Counted from the stretch's first letter, positions 24,640-36,472 are shown. The stretch: DNA of 64,000 nt from Chlorocebus sabaeus (GCF_047675955.1 NC_132913.1:75573236-75637235), one strand, 5' to 3'. Made by a program: numbers and translations. Notes: generated by a model not told the origin, from the sequence alone.

Positions 24640-25185
24640 GAGAATCCAACTCCCTTCATTGGCCTTTCTTACCTCCAATCTCATATAGCTTCAGTATCTT
24701 CTCTTAAATGGTCACCAGAGTGCTTTTTCTAAAACAAAATTGTCCATAATAAGACTTGCAGTAGATACCATTCCCTATAAAGTTCGAGACCCTGATCTAA
24801 TGCTCCCCCACACAAAGCTATTTTAATTTCTTCATATTCTCTTGCTATTTCAAGTTTCTCAGGCTTTGATAATGTTATTTCCTCTGCCATAAATGTTTCT
24901 CCCTTTCTTGTCTACCTGCTATACACACAATCACCTTTCAAAATTCAGCTCGCATTTTGACAACATGACTGCTTTCTAAATTGTTACTCTATCTTGCCCA
25001 CAATGAAGGAATATATATCTGTTTTAGTGCCTAACCACATTTATTTATAATTTTATTTATTACATTGTGTTTCCCTCTACGGGCTGTGAGCTCCTTAAGG
25101 GTAGAGGCTGTACTTATTCATCGTCATCTCTCCTACACTAGCTCAGTGCCTGACATTAGAAACACGGTACTGAATGCTGAATGAA
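24640..25185 (+). mobile_element. L2 LINE 3' end
   Basis: Typical L2 order: AATGGTCACCAGAGTGCTTT, then AGATACCATTCCCTATAAAG, a T-rich middle, and the hallmark tail GGGCTGTGAGCTCCTTAAGG, AGGCTGTACTTATTCATCGT, GCTCAGTGCCTGACATTAG, ending with GAATGAATG. Diverged, with no frame left. Confidence 0.85.
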
Positions 25186-25334
25186 TGGTGATGGAACTTC
25201 TGGGGCAGGTCTGATCTCCATCATTCTTGCTCCCTAAATGTACATTTAGTCTAGTTCATTGAGCAGACATTATTTTAAGATTTGAACTAAGCTAAAAGGT
25301 GACTGTAGATGAAGGAAAAGAAATGCTTCTTCCT

Positions 25335-25640
25335 GGCCGGGCGCGGTGGCTCAAGCCTGTAATCCCAGCACTTTGGGAGGCCGAGACGGGCGGATCACGA
25401 GGTCAGAAGATCGAGACCATCCTGGCTAACACAGTAAAACCCCATCTCTACTAAAAAATATTTAAAAAAACTAGCCGGGCGAGGTGGCGGGCACCTGTAG
25501 TCCCAGCTACTCGGGAGGCTGAGGCAGGAGAATGGCGTAAACCCGGGAGGCGGAGCTTGCAGTGAGCTGAGATCTGGTCACTGCACTCCAGCCCAGGCAA
25601 CAGACCGAGGCTCTGTCTCAAAAAAAAATAAAAAATAAAA
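25335..25640 (+). mobile_element. Young AluY, Old World monkey type, plus strand
   Basis: Begins GGCCGGGCGCGGTGGCTCAA and contains GAATGGCGTAAACCCGGGAG and GAGATCTGGTCACTGCACTC, the same diagnostic positions as the copy at 22809. The target-site duplication is long and exact: AAAAGAAATGCTTCTTCCT before the element and again after the A-rich tail. Sequence identity to consensus is high by eye. Confidence 0.96.
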
Positions 25641-25673
25641 AAGAAATGCTTCTTCCTTACAAAAGAATTCCAA

Positions 25674-25772
25674 TTTATATATGTAAATTATATATAAATA
25701 TAATATATAAAGTATATACATTTTTATATATTTTATATATAATTATGTGTGTGTGTGTGTATATATATAAAT
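25674..25772. repeat. AT-rich and (TG)n low-complexity tract
   Basis: Alternating TATA-type sequence surrounding a short (TG)8-like run at 25745-25760. Prone to slippage and helix unwinding; no other role visible. Confidence 0.85.
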
Positions 25773-25879
25773 TGTTAGGGGATATATGGAAATCTTGTAG
25801 GCAATATCTACCAATACATGTTACAACTAGTGGGTAAAAGTTTAAGGAGAAACAGCATACTTGTATTGTCTCAAAGTAT

Positions 25880-27450
25880 CTCTCCCCAAATATTGATTAA
25901 TTACCAAGGAAAAATAGTAACTTTACATTGAAGAAACCTGGCAGACACCATCTATACTGACTTACTATTATTCGTGTGAACTCATATCAATGTCACATAC
26001 CCCAATATGATACAATGAGGACACTTTACTTTTGTGAAAATTTCCCCCAAAACTTATAACCCCAGTTTAACCATGAGAAAACAGCACACAACGTTGATGT
26101 GTGGGACTTTCTACGAGATACTAAACCATCACCCTTCAAAAGTGTCAGTCATAAAAGACAAGGAAAGATCAAGGAACTGTCACATATTAGAAGAGACTAA
26201 GAGACATAAATGCTATGTGGAATTCTGGAATAGAGAAAGGGCATTGATAGAAAAACTGGAGATATCTTCTAGAAGAAAATCTAGGAAACACTATTTTGGA
26301 CGTTGGCCTTGAGAAAATTTATGAGTAAGTCCTCAAAAGCAATTGTAACAAAAACAAAAATTGACAAGTGGGACCTAATTAACTAAAGAGTTTCTGCACA
26401 ACAAAAGAAACTATCAGCAGGGGAAACAGACAATCTAAAGAATGGGAGAAAATATGCTCAAACTGTGAATCCAACAAACATCTAATATCCAGAATCTGTA
26501 AAGAACTTAAACAATTGAACAAGTAACAACCAAATAACTTTATTAAAAATGAGCAAAAGACATGAACAGACACTTCTCAAAAGACGACATACAAGTGCCC
26601 AACAAACACGAAAAGCCGCTTCACATCACTAATCATCAGAGAAATCCGAATCAAAAGTACAATGAGATACCATCTCATACCAGTCAGAATGGCTAGATTA
26701 AAAGGTAAAAAAAACAACAGAGGTTGGCAAGGCTAGAAAGAAAAAGTAATGTTTATACATTGTTGAGGGGAATGTAAATTAGTCCAGCTACTGTGGAAAG
26801 CAGTTTGAAGCTTTCTCAAAGGACTTAGAACTACCATTTAATCCAGCACTCCCTTTATTTGGTATATATCCAAAAGAAAACAAATACTTTTACCAAAAAG
26901 ACACACAAACTCGTATGTTTATCATAGCACTATTCGCAATACCAAAGACATGGAATCAACTTCACTGCATGTCGGTAGTGGATTTGATAAAGAAAATGTG
27001 GTACATATACACCGTAAAATACTATACAGACAAAAAAGAATGAAATTATGTCCCAACATGGGTGCAGCTGAAACCCATTATCCTAAGCAAATTAACACAG
27101 GAACAGAATACTGAAATACAGCATGTTCTCACTTATAAGTGGAAGGTAAACATCGGGTACTCGTGGACATAAAGATGGCAGCAATAGACACTGAGGACTA
27201 CTAAAAAGGTGACAGAGACAAGGGCTGAAAAACTAACTGTTGTGTACTATGCTCAGCACCTGGGTGATGAGATCATTTGTACCCCAAACCTCATCATCAC
27301 ACAATATACCCAGCTAATACACTCAACATACCAAAACCTGTACATGTACCCCCAAATCTAAAATAAAGGTTGAAAAAGAAAAAGAAAAACTGGGGCTATC
27401 TGAATGAATTCTGTAGATTGGTTAAAAAATAAAAATAAGCATATAAATAT
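25880..27450 (+). mobile_element. Old L1M 3' UTR, split by a younger L1P
   Basis: The left part (25880-26249) holds GGAACTGTCACATATTAGAA, GACTAAGAGACATAAATGC and GTGGAATTCTGGAATAGAGA, a 3'-UTR block of old L1 families. The block is interrupted at GAAAAACTGG by the L1P at 26268-27383 and resumes after it (GAATTCTGTAGATTGG). Length and outer limits are approximate. Confidence 0.7.
26268..27383 (+). mobile_element. 5'-truncated L1P (L1PB-like)
   Basis: Starts inside ORF2 (AAATCTAGGAAACACTATTTTG), continues through CAAAAATTGACAAGTGGGACC and GAGATACCATCTCATACCAG, and reaches the 3' UTR (CATGTACCCCCAAATCTAAAA) and an A-rich end. GAAAAACTGG(A/G)G(A/C)TATCT is present on both sides (26250-26267 and 27384-27401), an 18-bp duplication with two mismatches. 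ORF2 is destroyed by stops and indels. Confidence 0.9.
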
Positions 27451-27639
27451 CATTATTCTTTCTAGACAAAAATAACACCAAAAATACTTTTATTTTTTCC
27501 AAGAAAAAACTAATAGAGTTTAATTTTAGCCAAAGCTATTGTTTTCCTTTTATTTTGACCCATATTGATTCAGTTTCCTGAAAACTTTCACTAACATATC
27601 AAAAGTTTTGATAGTTTTGTTTCCATGAAAAGCTATTAT

Positions 27640-28232
27640 TTATTTTATACTTACTTGCCAGATTATGCTAAGTGCTTTACATTTATTAACTCAATTAATC
27701 TTGACAACTGTTTCAAAAATAAGAAAACTAATATTAAAGTAGAGTGATACAGTTTGGCTCTGTGTTCCCACCCAAATCTCATGTTGAATTGTAATTCCCA
27801 GTGTTGGGGAAGGGACCCGGTGGGAGGTGATTGGATCATGGGGGCAGATTTTCCCCTTGCTATTCTCGTGGTAGTGAGTGGGTTATCAGGAGATCTGGTT
27901 GTTTGAAAGTGAGTAGCACTTCCCCATTTGCTCTCTGTCTACTGCTCTGCCATGGGAAGACGTGCTCACTTCCCCTTCTCCCTCCAGCATGATTGTAAGT
28001 TTCCGGAGGCCTCCCAGCCATGAGTCCTGTACAGTCTGTAGAACTCTGAGTCAATTAAACCTCTTTTCTTCATAAATTACCCAGTGTCAGGTAGTTCTTT
28101 ATAGCAATGTGAGAATGAACTAATATAGAGAAGAAAGTGACTTGTCCAAGATTTCACAGTCAGTAAGGGGTAGAGAATACATTCTAACCATGACTTTGGA
28201 CTCCAAAGCACATGCTTTAAAGCTTTATCCTA
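27640..28232 (-). mobile_element. MIR split by a MaLR LTR
   Basis: The left part (27640-27744) reads GCTAAGTGCTTTACATTTAT, TTAACTCAATTAATCTTGAC. The right part (28126-28232) reads GTGACTTGTCCAAGATTTCA, CAGTCAGTAAGGG, GACTTTGGACTCCAAAGCAC. Together they form one antisense MIR, cut by the LTR at 27745-28125. Confidence 0.85.
27745..28125 (+). mobile_element. MaLR solo LTR (MST/THE1 type), plus strand
   Basis: 381 bp from TGATACAGTTTGGCTCTGTG through GGACCCGGTGGGAGGTGATT and AATTAAACCTCTTTTCTTCA-like U5 to GAATGAACTAATA. TAGAG lies on both sides (27740-27744 and 28126-28130), the 5-bp duplication of ERVL-MaLR. It sits inside an older MIR. Solo LTR, no internal region. Confidence 0.92.
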
Positions 28233-29789
28233 AGCTTCACCCTTCAAAACTCAACAGCCTGAAGTTCACTTTTATAAGAAATATCTGAAGCTTAATTCAG
28301 TAAATATAATTTAAACCATTACAGCTTTCTTGAAACTTTAAGAACTGTCTTATAAATCTATAAAATTGTTGATTTATATTTCACTAGTTCTCCCCCAAAC
28401 TCATGGCACTCTACAAAAATATTTCAATGAAAAAAATTTAATTTCTTTCAAGATTTATTATACTCTTCACTTGTATAATGCACAGATTTCCAAACAGAAC
28501 ACTGCATTTTAGGTTGGGGTGTTCATTTAAAAGTCCTTAGCAATTTATTTTTATGTGGAAAATGGATGATCTTCACCTGCACTCTCAGTATATGTGAAAG
28601 ATTTGTGTAACTTTGAAATTGCTTCTGGAAGGTTTCATTTTTGAAACTGAACAACAGTCTTCTGCAGTTACACCCTCTGAAAACCTGCCAATTTCCATTA
28701 AACTGATAGCACTTTATCTGTGTGTATTCTCAGATTGCTGAGCTAGAGAGACTGTTGATGCAGAACCAGCATGGCAAGTCTCTGTTCTAACAACTCTTGC
28801 CACAGACTGCCTTTTACAGAAAAGTCACTCTTAGAATTATTTTAGCCCTGTTATGGAAAAGATACTCAATGAGAGAACGTCTTTTGTTGTTCAGTTGTGA
28901 TAGGCGCTAATGTCCCCTTTGCATTTTAAAGCATGATGACATTTTCTCAAATCACATTATGTCAGGCCCAAGCGTATAAGTGCCTTGCTTAGCTTTGCTT
29001 TTTTGTTAAGCCCTATCTGCAAGCCTGAGTAAATTCTGATACAGGATTTTGAAGAGAGTCAATAAATTAGCATGCTAGTGAAAGATTGCAAATTATAATT
29101 TTCAAATAAAAAGTTTCCTTTGTCAAAAATTATTTTAGACCATTTATTTTTACTCTATTAAGAAAATAAGACCATAATTCTATTTGCAATAAAATATCTT
29201 TGTTCTATTTTTTATTTTAAGTATGTGAATCTTCAAATGAAAAAAATATCTTCTTATCACAGCAGTTTTTCAAGCAAGTAAAACTGCTTCAAGCAAATTT
29301 TCTAGGCCTGAAAACTCTGTGGCAGAAGAGCATACCTTGGGAGACTATTCCTGGACATTAGGTCGGGCCTTTCCATGAAGCTGAGTGTTAGCTCCTGTCT
29401 CTTGGTCATGGCTGGACTCCATATAAGGCACTCATTCACTATAATCTAGAGTGCACGAGAACTGGAACAAGAAGCAGAAACGTGACCCTTGATTAAGATC
29501 TGTGCTTTCTCTCATTATTTGTGTTAAGTAGGGGTCTTCAATTCCAAGTATTATTTGTGTCCTGCAATTGTTGTAGAAAAATGGCGCTTTCACTCTTAGC
29601 AACAACACGGAACTTAACAAGTGATAATTTAATAGATTGGAGGGTAAAAATATAATATGAATGGGCGTAGAGTCAGGTCTTTTCAAGTTGAAAAAGCATC
29701 CTTTTTCAGAATCAGAAGAAAATATTGAATAATGAAGTTAATTCAAGTAAATTGATACATGAGTTGAACACACTTCTAACAGAAGACTT
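28233..29789. other. Non-coding stretch, no repeat recognised
   Basis: About 1.5 kb. Somewhat higher GC around 28700-29050 and 29310-29470, but no family match, CpG cluster or convincing exon. Confidence 0.45.
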
Positions 29790-31075
29790 TTGTGGTCAAA
29801 GGTAGGAAATAAGAAGTTGTGACAAGGAAACTTAACAGAATGGATCCAAAGCTCATTTGGAAAAATAATCTTGAGAGAATAGTGATGAAACCTTTGAAAA
29901 GGGGATAAAATAATAAAGGAGAATTTGTCCCAGTAGATATTTTAAACAATGATAGTTTGAGATAATTAATAATGTTCTATTGCAGAAATACACTGACCAT
30001 TAAATGGGAAAGGACTACCGTTAACCCACATGATGCCCAGTTCTTTCTAAGGAAGCTCTGCAGGTGCTTGGCTAGGAGCCGAAGATGCCTTTGTAGTTAG
30101 AAAAGATATCCCTTTCTTCTTGCTTGCAAGCTCCATTGGCTTGGCTGGTGAAAGAACTTGGCTGGATTTTATTCTGCACTGGGCCTTTTTTAGGTGTCTT
30201 ACTGCATTTTGCATGCTGTTTGACCACACCTGGAAGTTCTGATTGAACAGACCCTGTTTCATATCTAAGTTAACATATGATAAAAATTACTGCTGAAAAT
30301 CACTAGGCAAAGAATGGATCTATTCAATATGTGGTGTTGGACACCTAGGTCATTATTCTGGGGGAAACAAAAGCCCTATCTTTAGACTTCACATCAGAAT
30401 AAATTGAAAAACAAAAACTACAAAATACTAGAAGAAAATATTGCTAATTAGTTTGGGTGAAATGCCATCATATTTTTTAAAAACTCAAGAAATCATAAAA
30501 AGATTACATTTAAAGAAATTCTACATAATTTTAAAACACAACAAAATAATTTAATTATTTTAATTAAGTTAATAAGAAAAATACCCCCTTTTTTAGCTAG
30601 AGGTTAATATATTTACTACACATGGAACCTTTAAAAATCAATAAGAAAAAGAAAAAATATGTGAAACAATAGAGAAAAGAGAAAAATGTACAAAATATAT
30701 AAATAGCCACCTCACAAAAGAAAATATAAATAGTTATTAACTTTATGAAAACTTATTCAGTTTTATTAACAGTGAAAGTAATAAAAATTAAAGCGATTGA
30801 GCTGCTAATTTTTCACTAAGATTACTTGAAAATTTAAGTGTTTGGAGAAAAAAAAAAATAAGGGCCAAGATGGAATAGTTTACATGATATCATTTAGGTA
30901 AATGAAAAATGCATATGAAAATAAATATTTTGAAAGAATACTTACAAAAAAAGGTACACCTTAAACACATGAAAGTACACATTACATTAAGTACTTGTGC
31001 TGGGTCAGTGAATGGGAGGAAATGAAAATAAAAGTACATATTTAATGAACTTGTTTGTATTTGTTTATGTTTTCA
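29790..31075 (+). mobile_element. Old L1 (L1M) ORF2 3' region, with foreign insert
   Basis: L1-like segments include CCAAAGCTCATTTGGAAAAAT near 29847, CAGTAGATATTTTAAACAATG near 29931, and GAATGGATCTATTCAATATG with TGGTGTTGGACACCTAGGTC near 30312-30352. Later CCACCTCACAAAAGAAAATA near 30708 fits the ORF2 C-terminal region. Between about 30018 and 30306 an unrelated segment interrupts the L1. Strongly diverged. Confidence 0.6.
30018..30306 (-). other. Unidentified insert with a 71-codon frame (possible retropseudogene piece)
   Basis: The old L1 reads up to GGGAAAGGAC and resumes at GGCAAAGAATGG, so these ~290 bp are foreign. The minus strand has an uninterrupted 71-codon frame (30262-30047, stop included) with a basic, non-repetitive composition (KKAQCRIKSSQ, SKKKGISFLTTK). 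No family is recognised and there is no poly(A)/poly(T) end. A decayed processed-gene fragment or an unnamed repeat are both possible. I assign no function. Confidence 0.35.
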
Positions 31076-31999
31076 GAGCTCCCTTAAACAAAGAAAAAGC
31101 ACATATTTAAATAAAATCCTCAAGGGACCTTGTAGGCTAATGATGTGCCAAACACCAAGAAGCATGCTTAGCACAGCCATCTGCACCTGAGTCCATTATA
31201 GTCTACATAGGCAACATATGTCATAAATAAAACACAAGTACCACATGTTGAGGAAATTACACTGACCTACATTGCTCAAGGGAATGTACGTTTTTATAAA
31301 CTTTTCAGAATTTGTTTGGCAATATGTATTTAAACTATTAGAAGGAGCCAAGCAACATAAGCATCTGCACTGATATAAGGGTGGGGGTATTGCAGTGGCC
31401 CAGAGATGGGTGAGGAGGCCCAAGTACAATGAAAATGGTGTTCCAGTGGAGAAACAGCCTGGTGTGGTAATTGGAGAAGCAAAGGAAATCCTTGTAGAGA
31501 GAAGCCTGACACTGTGTGCTAGAGCCCTAGGTGAGGGAAGAGGGCACAGGAGGGCTGTCAATCTTGAGGTGTTAAGAATCTGAGCAGGATGATGAGGATG
31601 TTCCTGCAGAAGGAGTGGCCTGGGCACATAGGAAAGGGGACTGTGACAGCCATGGGAGATTGGGTATGGACAAGGACATTGATTAATTAAGAAAATATAT
31701 TAAGAATAATGACAGTGGAAGCCAGATTTTTACAAGAGGAGAAGAGGGCTACAAATATAAAAAGTAGTATTGTACTACAATTGAAGGTAAATGTTTGAAC
31801 TCGTGGCTTTCAAGATAGATAAATGATGATAGATAGAGATGATAGAGATGTTGACAGATGATAGGTGATAGATAAGCAGATAGATTAGCAGAAAGATGTA
31901 AATATGTACAAGTGCATACATGCATATATTCCCTGGCTCTGGTTACTGAGAGGGCCTAAGCAAAGGAAGAAAACCTAACAGCAAAAAACGTAGCTACTG
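31076..31999. other. Non-coding stretch; ancient repeat likely, plus GATA-like simple repeat
   Basis: The purine-rich part at 31390-31690 resembles an ancient retroelement tail (similar style near 51880-52240) but was not assigned. Bases 31816-31885 are an imperfect GATA/GATG simple repeat. The 143-codon minus frame across 31196-31627 has no protein-like features and is probably chance. Confidence 0.4.
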
Positions 32000-33015
32000 G
32001 AGCTCAGATTCCAAATACCATCCTTCACTAAAAAGAAACAAATTTCTTGGAGAAATGACTGATTCCTGGGCTGGGGCTGGGGAAATACAAAATGAGACTT
32101 GAACACCTTTTTGTGCCCCAAATTGAGAAAATGCTCACAGAATGCTAGATACACGGTAAAGGGATATGGAATTTAGCTTGAAACAGTGTCTGGCCAAATC
32201 TGAGATAATTTAAGTGTCAAAAATAAATCATCATAGAAACAGATTATACCTATGCAAGTAAAATAGGAAGCCATGTATCAATACTAATATAAGTAAACAA
32301 ACTAAGAAATTGGAAGTTTGATGAGAAATGAAGTATTTGCCTAGTTTCAAGTGCCTCCCCAGGAAATACGGACCAATTATGGTTGGAAGGCAGTTATACT
32401 CACCACTATACCACCAATGCCACCAATATGGACCAATTATAAAGAGAGAGAGGTTAATGTTACAGAGAAGTCTGACAGACAATCAAGTGAGGATCATTAG
32501 TAATAGGAAAAAATCAAAACTGGGTACAACTTATTAGAATTGTTTTTTAAAAAAGAATATAGTATTATACTTCCGTTTTTTCATCAGCCAAAATATATTA
32601 GCTGACTCTAATGATAAATTACATTTTTGCCAGGTAAGTAGTAAACAATTCACAAAAGTATCAACACCATGAAAGTCAAAGAGACATGGTAACTGCATGC
32701 AACTGTGATCCCAAACTGGATCCTGTTGTTATAAAGAACATTGTTGGAGTAATTGGAGAAGCCTGAATAGGACATGAGAATTAAATGTAGAAATATATGA
32801 ATGTTGATTTCTTGAGTTTTGATGTTTTACTTTCTTTATGGAGGAGAAGATCTGTGTTTTAAGGAAGTCCACAAAGGATTTGGGAAGGATGAGGTATCAT
32901 GATGGCAAGTTAAAAATGGTTCAGGTAAAAATAAAAATAAATCTTTGTACTCTATCTGTAACTTTTCTATAATGTGAGATTATTTTCAAAATAATAAAAA
33001 GTCTATACTCTAACT
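32000..33015 (+). mobile_element. Old L1M 3' UTR fragment, plus strand
   Basis: The end block GTACTCTATCTGTAACTTTT followed by TTTTCAAAATAATAAAAAGT (32948-33002) is the common terminus of old L1 3' UTRs. Upstream, CAAGTGAGGATCATTAGTA and CCTGTTGTTATAAAGAACAT fit loosely. The left boundary is uncertain. Confidence 0.5.
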
Positions 33016-33203
33016 TGATAATCTACTTGTAGGTATTTATTCTAAGGAAATAACTGTAAGGGATAGGCACAATATGTGAACAGATGACATACAAAATACG
33101 TATGTACAAATGGCCATCATTTCTGTTTGTAATAGCAAAAAATTATTAATAAACACTGGCAGGGAAAAAAGCCCATGCTATACTGTTAAAAAGTAGTAGT
33201 ATG

Positions 33204-33322
33204 GGCCGGGTGCGGTGTCTCACGACTGTAATCCCAGCACTTTGAGGGGCTGAGGCGGGCGGATGACGAGATCAGGAGATGGAGACCATCCTGGCTACGG
33301 TGAAACCCTGTCTCTACTAAAA

Positions 33323-33360
<38 letters not shown>

Positions 33361-33382
33361 TGAAACCCCGTCTCTACTAAAA

Positions 33383-33432
<50 letters not shown>

Positions 33433-33592
33433 AGCCGGACCTAGTGGCGCAGCGTCTGTAGTCCCAGCTACTCCAGAGGCTGAAGCAGGAAAATGGCGTG
33501 AACCCGGGAGGCGGAGCTTGCAGTGAGCCGAGATCGCGCCACTGCACTCCAGCCTGGGCGACAGAGCGAGACTCTGTCTCAAGAAAAAAAAG
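33204..33592 (+). mobile_element. AluY-like with duplicated mid-segment and two (AC)n arrays
   Basis: Full-length Alu flanked by AAAGTAGTAGTATG on both sides (33190-33203 and 33593-33606). Its middle A-rich region has become (AC)17 (33325-33358). The segment GGTGAAACCC(T/C)GTCTCTACT plus AAAAAT and the array is present twice in tandem: 33299-33358 and 33359-33430, the second array being (AC)23. The right arm is intact. The open frames here are Val-Cys/Thr-His translations of the arrays. Confidence 0.96.
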
Positions 33593-33606
33593 AAAGTAGT
33601 AGTATG

Positions 33607-35904
33607 TACGTTACAGTTCCACATTAAAAAAATAGAAAGAAAATTATTAATGGAAAGAAAAATGTTAAATGGCTGTGGGTGCTGAGTAATGCCTTTCCTC
33701 TGTGCAAAAATATTTTACTGGTTAAGAGGACTGGTCTTTCCTTATCCTTGGAGACATGTTATGACATTTGGTAGATAACCTTAGGAATAAACTTGGGAAG
33801 AATTGCTGGGCATGCCAGGCTCAGCTACCTTTCTCTCTCTTTCATTCTTTGGAATAGAACTCAAAAAACAATTTAAATCCTTTTTCAAAGGCACTGTCTC
33901 CTTTCAAGTTAGAAGGAGGCCAGGAACTACGTGACTGAGGCTGCTGTTTCTGTTCTTTGCTTTTGGATCTACCAATTCAAATCCGTTATCTGTCAATAAT
34001 AGAATAATATTTTGCTCTCATTTTTAACTTTTTTTGGTCAATTTATTCCCCACCCAGGCATAAAGAAGGGATACTATTTACCTGAGTCTCTCAGAGCCCT
34101 CAACAAACCTTGGAGCATATAGAGAAAATGTGAGCAATGGGTACTCTTGGTGATGGGAATACAGGTGATATTTACTTCCCTTTTGCAGTTGCCCTCCTAT
34201 TTTTTCTTTTTTTTTGCAATGGTCAAGTTTCATGTTCTTAATCAAGAAGATCAAAATAAAGCAATTCTTTCAGAATGACAGATAAAATGATAGAGGTTTG
34301 AAGGTAAATGTAACACAATAACTTTGGAACCTAGAGCCCCCTAGGAACTCATAGGATATTTGGACACTGTTACACATGGCAAACAGAAACATGTCCCCCT
34401 TTCAAATCACATGACTGAAATTTGGATTTCAATCTTGGTTTTCATTACAGTTTTTAAAAAGTTGTCAAATACTTTAAATGTTGGTTTTGCAGAAATATAG
34501 GGCTAAACAACCAGCATATTTTTGTGTGCTTTTGCAATAATCAGAAATAAAACTGTTTTCCTTAAGATAAGTAGCAGGCATTTTTTTGTCGTAGCCAAGG
34601 TTCCCTTAGTCAGGTTAAAAGAAACCTAATTCTGGTTTGAGCAAGAAAATTAATTTTAAAATTACTGGAAAGCTGCTGAGTTTCCATCATGGTCTATACG
34701 CACCTATGATGAATGTGAAGAACTTTCAAATGGAAATCTGAGGTATTTGCAATACGTAAAGTTAGGCGTATTTCTCATCATAGTGCTCTGCCAGGCTTAT
34801 GCAACCCTTTTCTTTGGCATCTCCCTTCTTTACTTCCTGGGGCATGCTATAAATTTGTTTTAAAATCTTGTTCCATTTAGTTTTATTGTTTTTAAAAACT
34901 TGGTTCTGACACTCCTGAGATTTTTATACCTCTGAGCCATTTCACAAAGCAGATCATATCAAAAGTCAGGTTATAAAAATTACAAAGCAATAGCAAGTTT
35001 AAAGACTTTAAAAAATGGGAGAAAATATAAAAATGAGTAATCTTTAGCACTGTATGTAATGATTGGAAAAAGACAGTTATGAGGACTCATCTGTCTTCAT
35101 TTATCCATTCAAGATGGATGTGCTTTGTAGCCATATATATATATATATAATCTCTTTAGGATCTTCCAAATCTCATGGATAGGAAAGATAGACCTCTAAA
35201 GAGGCTATGATATGCCTTTAGGAAACTGAGGATGAGGCCGGAGTAGTAAATAACTCCTACTTAGAAGGAAGATATAGGGTCTCATCTCTGAGAACATGGG
35301 AGTTAGTTGTGTAAAAGTTCAGATGATTTTCAACATTGTGTATGGCAAGGAATAATTTTTTAAAAAGACCTTCTTCCAGGTACTAGAGGCAAATGAATGA
35401 TAAATAAATACATGCGATGGGATTTTCCATTATTTCACAGGATGGAAAGTTTGATCTCTGTAGCCTGATTTGTTCTTTAGCCCTGAACTTGTTCAAGTTG
35501 AATTGTGTGTCCTGAACACTGATCTAGTTGTTCTCAGACTAGGATCAGCCAACCGTAGTGGTATGTTGATGTATTCTTGGGAGTTGAGAGTTCTTTATTA
35601 TAATCTTTTAATATTATGGCTAAAAAATCCAAAATATCTATCTGTAAATATATAATGTAAGCATGGATTTGTTCATCTCATCAACCACCTTATTCCTAAA
35701 TACTGGACTACCATGTGTTTTATTTTTATAATCACATTGATACCAAGTGATCATCTAAATGACATTAATTTTTAATGATTGTTCATAAATTCATTGCTTA
35801 AGTTATTTACAGAAAAAACAAGTAGCATTTGTTCTCAGATTGTTAATATAATTATTTTTATGTGTGCTTGACTGTTGTGATAAAGGGAAGAACAGTTAAA
35901 AGAG
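33607..35904. other. Non-coding stretch, no repeat recognised
   Basis: About 2.3 kb with mixed AT-rich sequence and a short (AT)n near 35139. No Alu or L1 seen. A 61-codon plus frame at 35470-35655 shows no recognisable domain. Confidence 0.45.
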
Positions 35905-36060
35905 GACCCTGGTCAAATTATTAAGAGGACTGATTTCTGATATTAGCTTTAGTACCTCCAAACTATGAGATTTGGGGAAAGTCACTCAAGAGCCCTAGAC
36001 TTCAATTACCTTGTATTTAAAATAACAGAGTTCAGCTGGAACTAGTTAATCTGTAAACAA
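35905..36060 (+). mobile_element. MIR fragment, plus strand
   Basis: Diverged MIR core: TTAAGAGGACTGATTTCTG, CTATGAGATTTGGGGAAAGT, CACTCAAGAGCCCTAGACTTC follow the MIR 'gtgaccttgggcaagtcacttaacc' segment. Confidence 0.6.
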
Positions 36061-36204
36061 ATAGTTTCCATTTCAAAAATTGTGAAGTGAGGCCTTTTTA
36101 AATGGAAAAAGCATTAGGGAGAAGAAAACTGATTCAATTACAGGGTCTTTGGGGGAAAATTTCTAGCACCACCGTCTCTCCTGATAACAGTAAAACATGG
36201 TGGG

Positions 36205-36472
36205 ATATAAGAACCAAATACTTATTGAGTATTTTCTCTGTGCCTATCACGACTCTATTTTAACTCCTGTAAATGTGACTGTGACTCCGTGAGCTAGATT
36301 ATATAATTCCTGTTGGCAGTTATAATTGATAGGCACAGAAAGCCTAAGGATGGAGTTTGGAATGTAATCTGGTCTGTCTGACTCTAAGCCCTGGATCCAT
36401 TGTAATACATTATAACTGCTAGCTTTGCAAAATGCCTTTTTCCTTTTCTCATCTATTTTCACACTCAAACTA
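36205..36472 (-). mobile_element. MIR, minus strand
   Basis: Antisense MIR: CTTATTGAGTATTTTCTCTG, GTGAGCTAGATTATATAATT, then TCTGACTCTAAGCCCTGGAT near the right end. It lies 150 bp from the plus-strand MIR, about 0.5 kb before the CpG island. Confidence 0.65.

Noticed and set aside
31196..31627. 143-codon minus-strand frame as a gene
   Set aside because: No recognisable domain, no promoter context, and the sequence looks like an ancient repeat tail. Length is within chance for this composition.
33325..33430. CRISPR-like array (repeat-spacer-repeat)
   Set aside because: It is a two-copy Alu segment with dinucleotide arrays. No spacers or cas genes, and the genome is primate.
33186..33624. 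Val-Cys and Thr-His repeat proteins
   Set aside because: They are translations of the (AC)n arrays inside an Alu.
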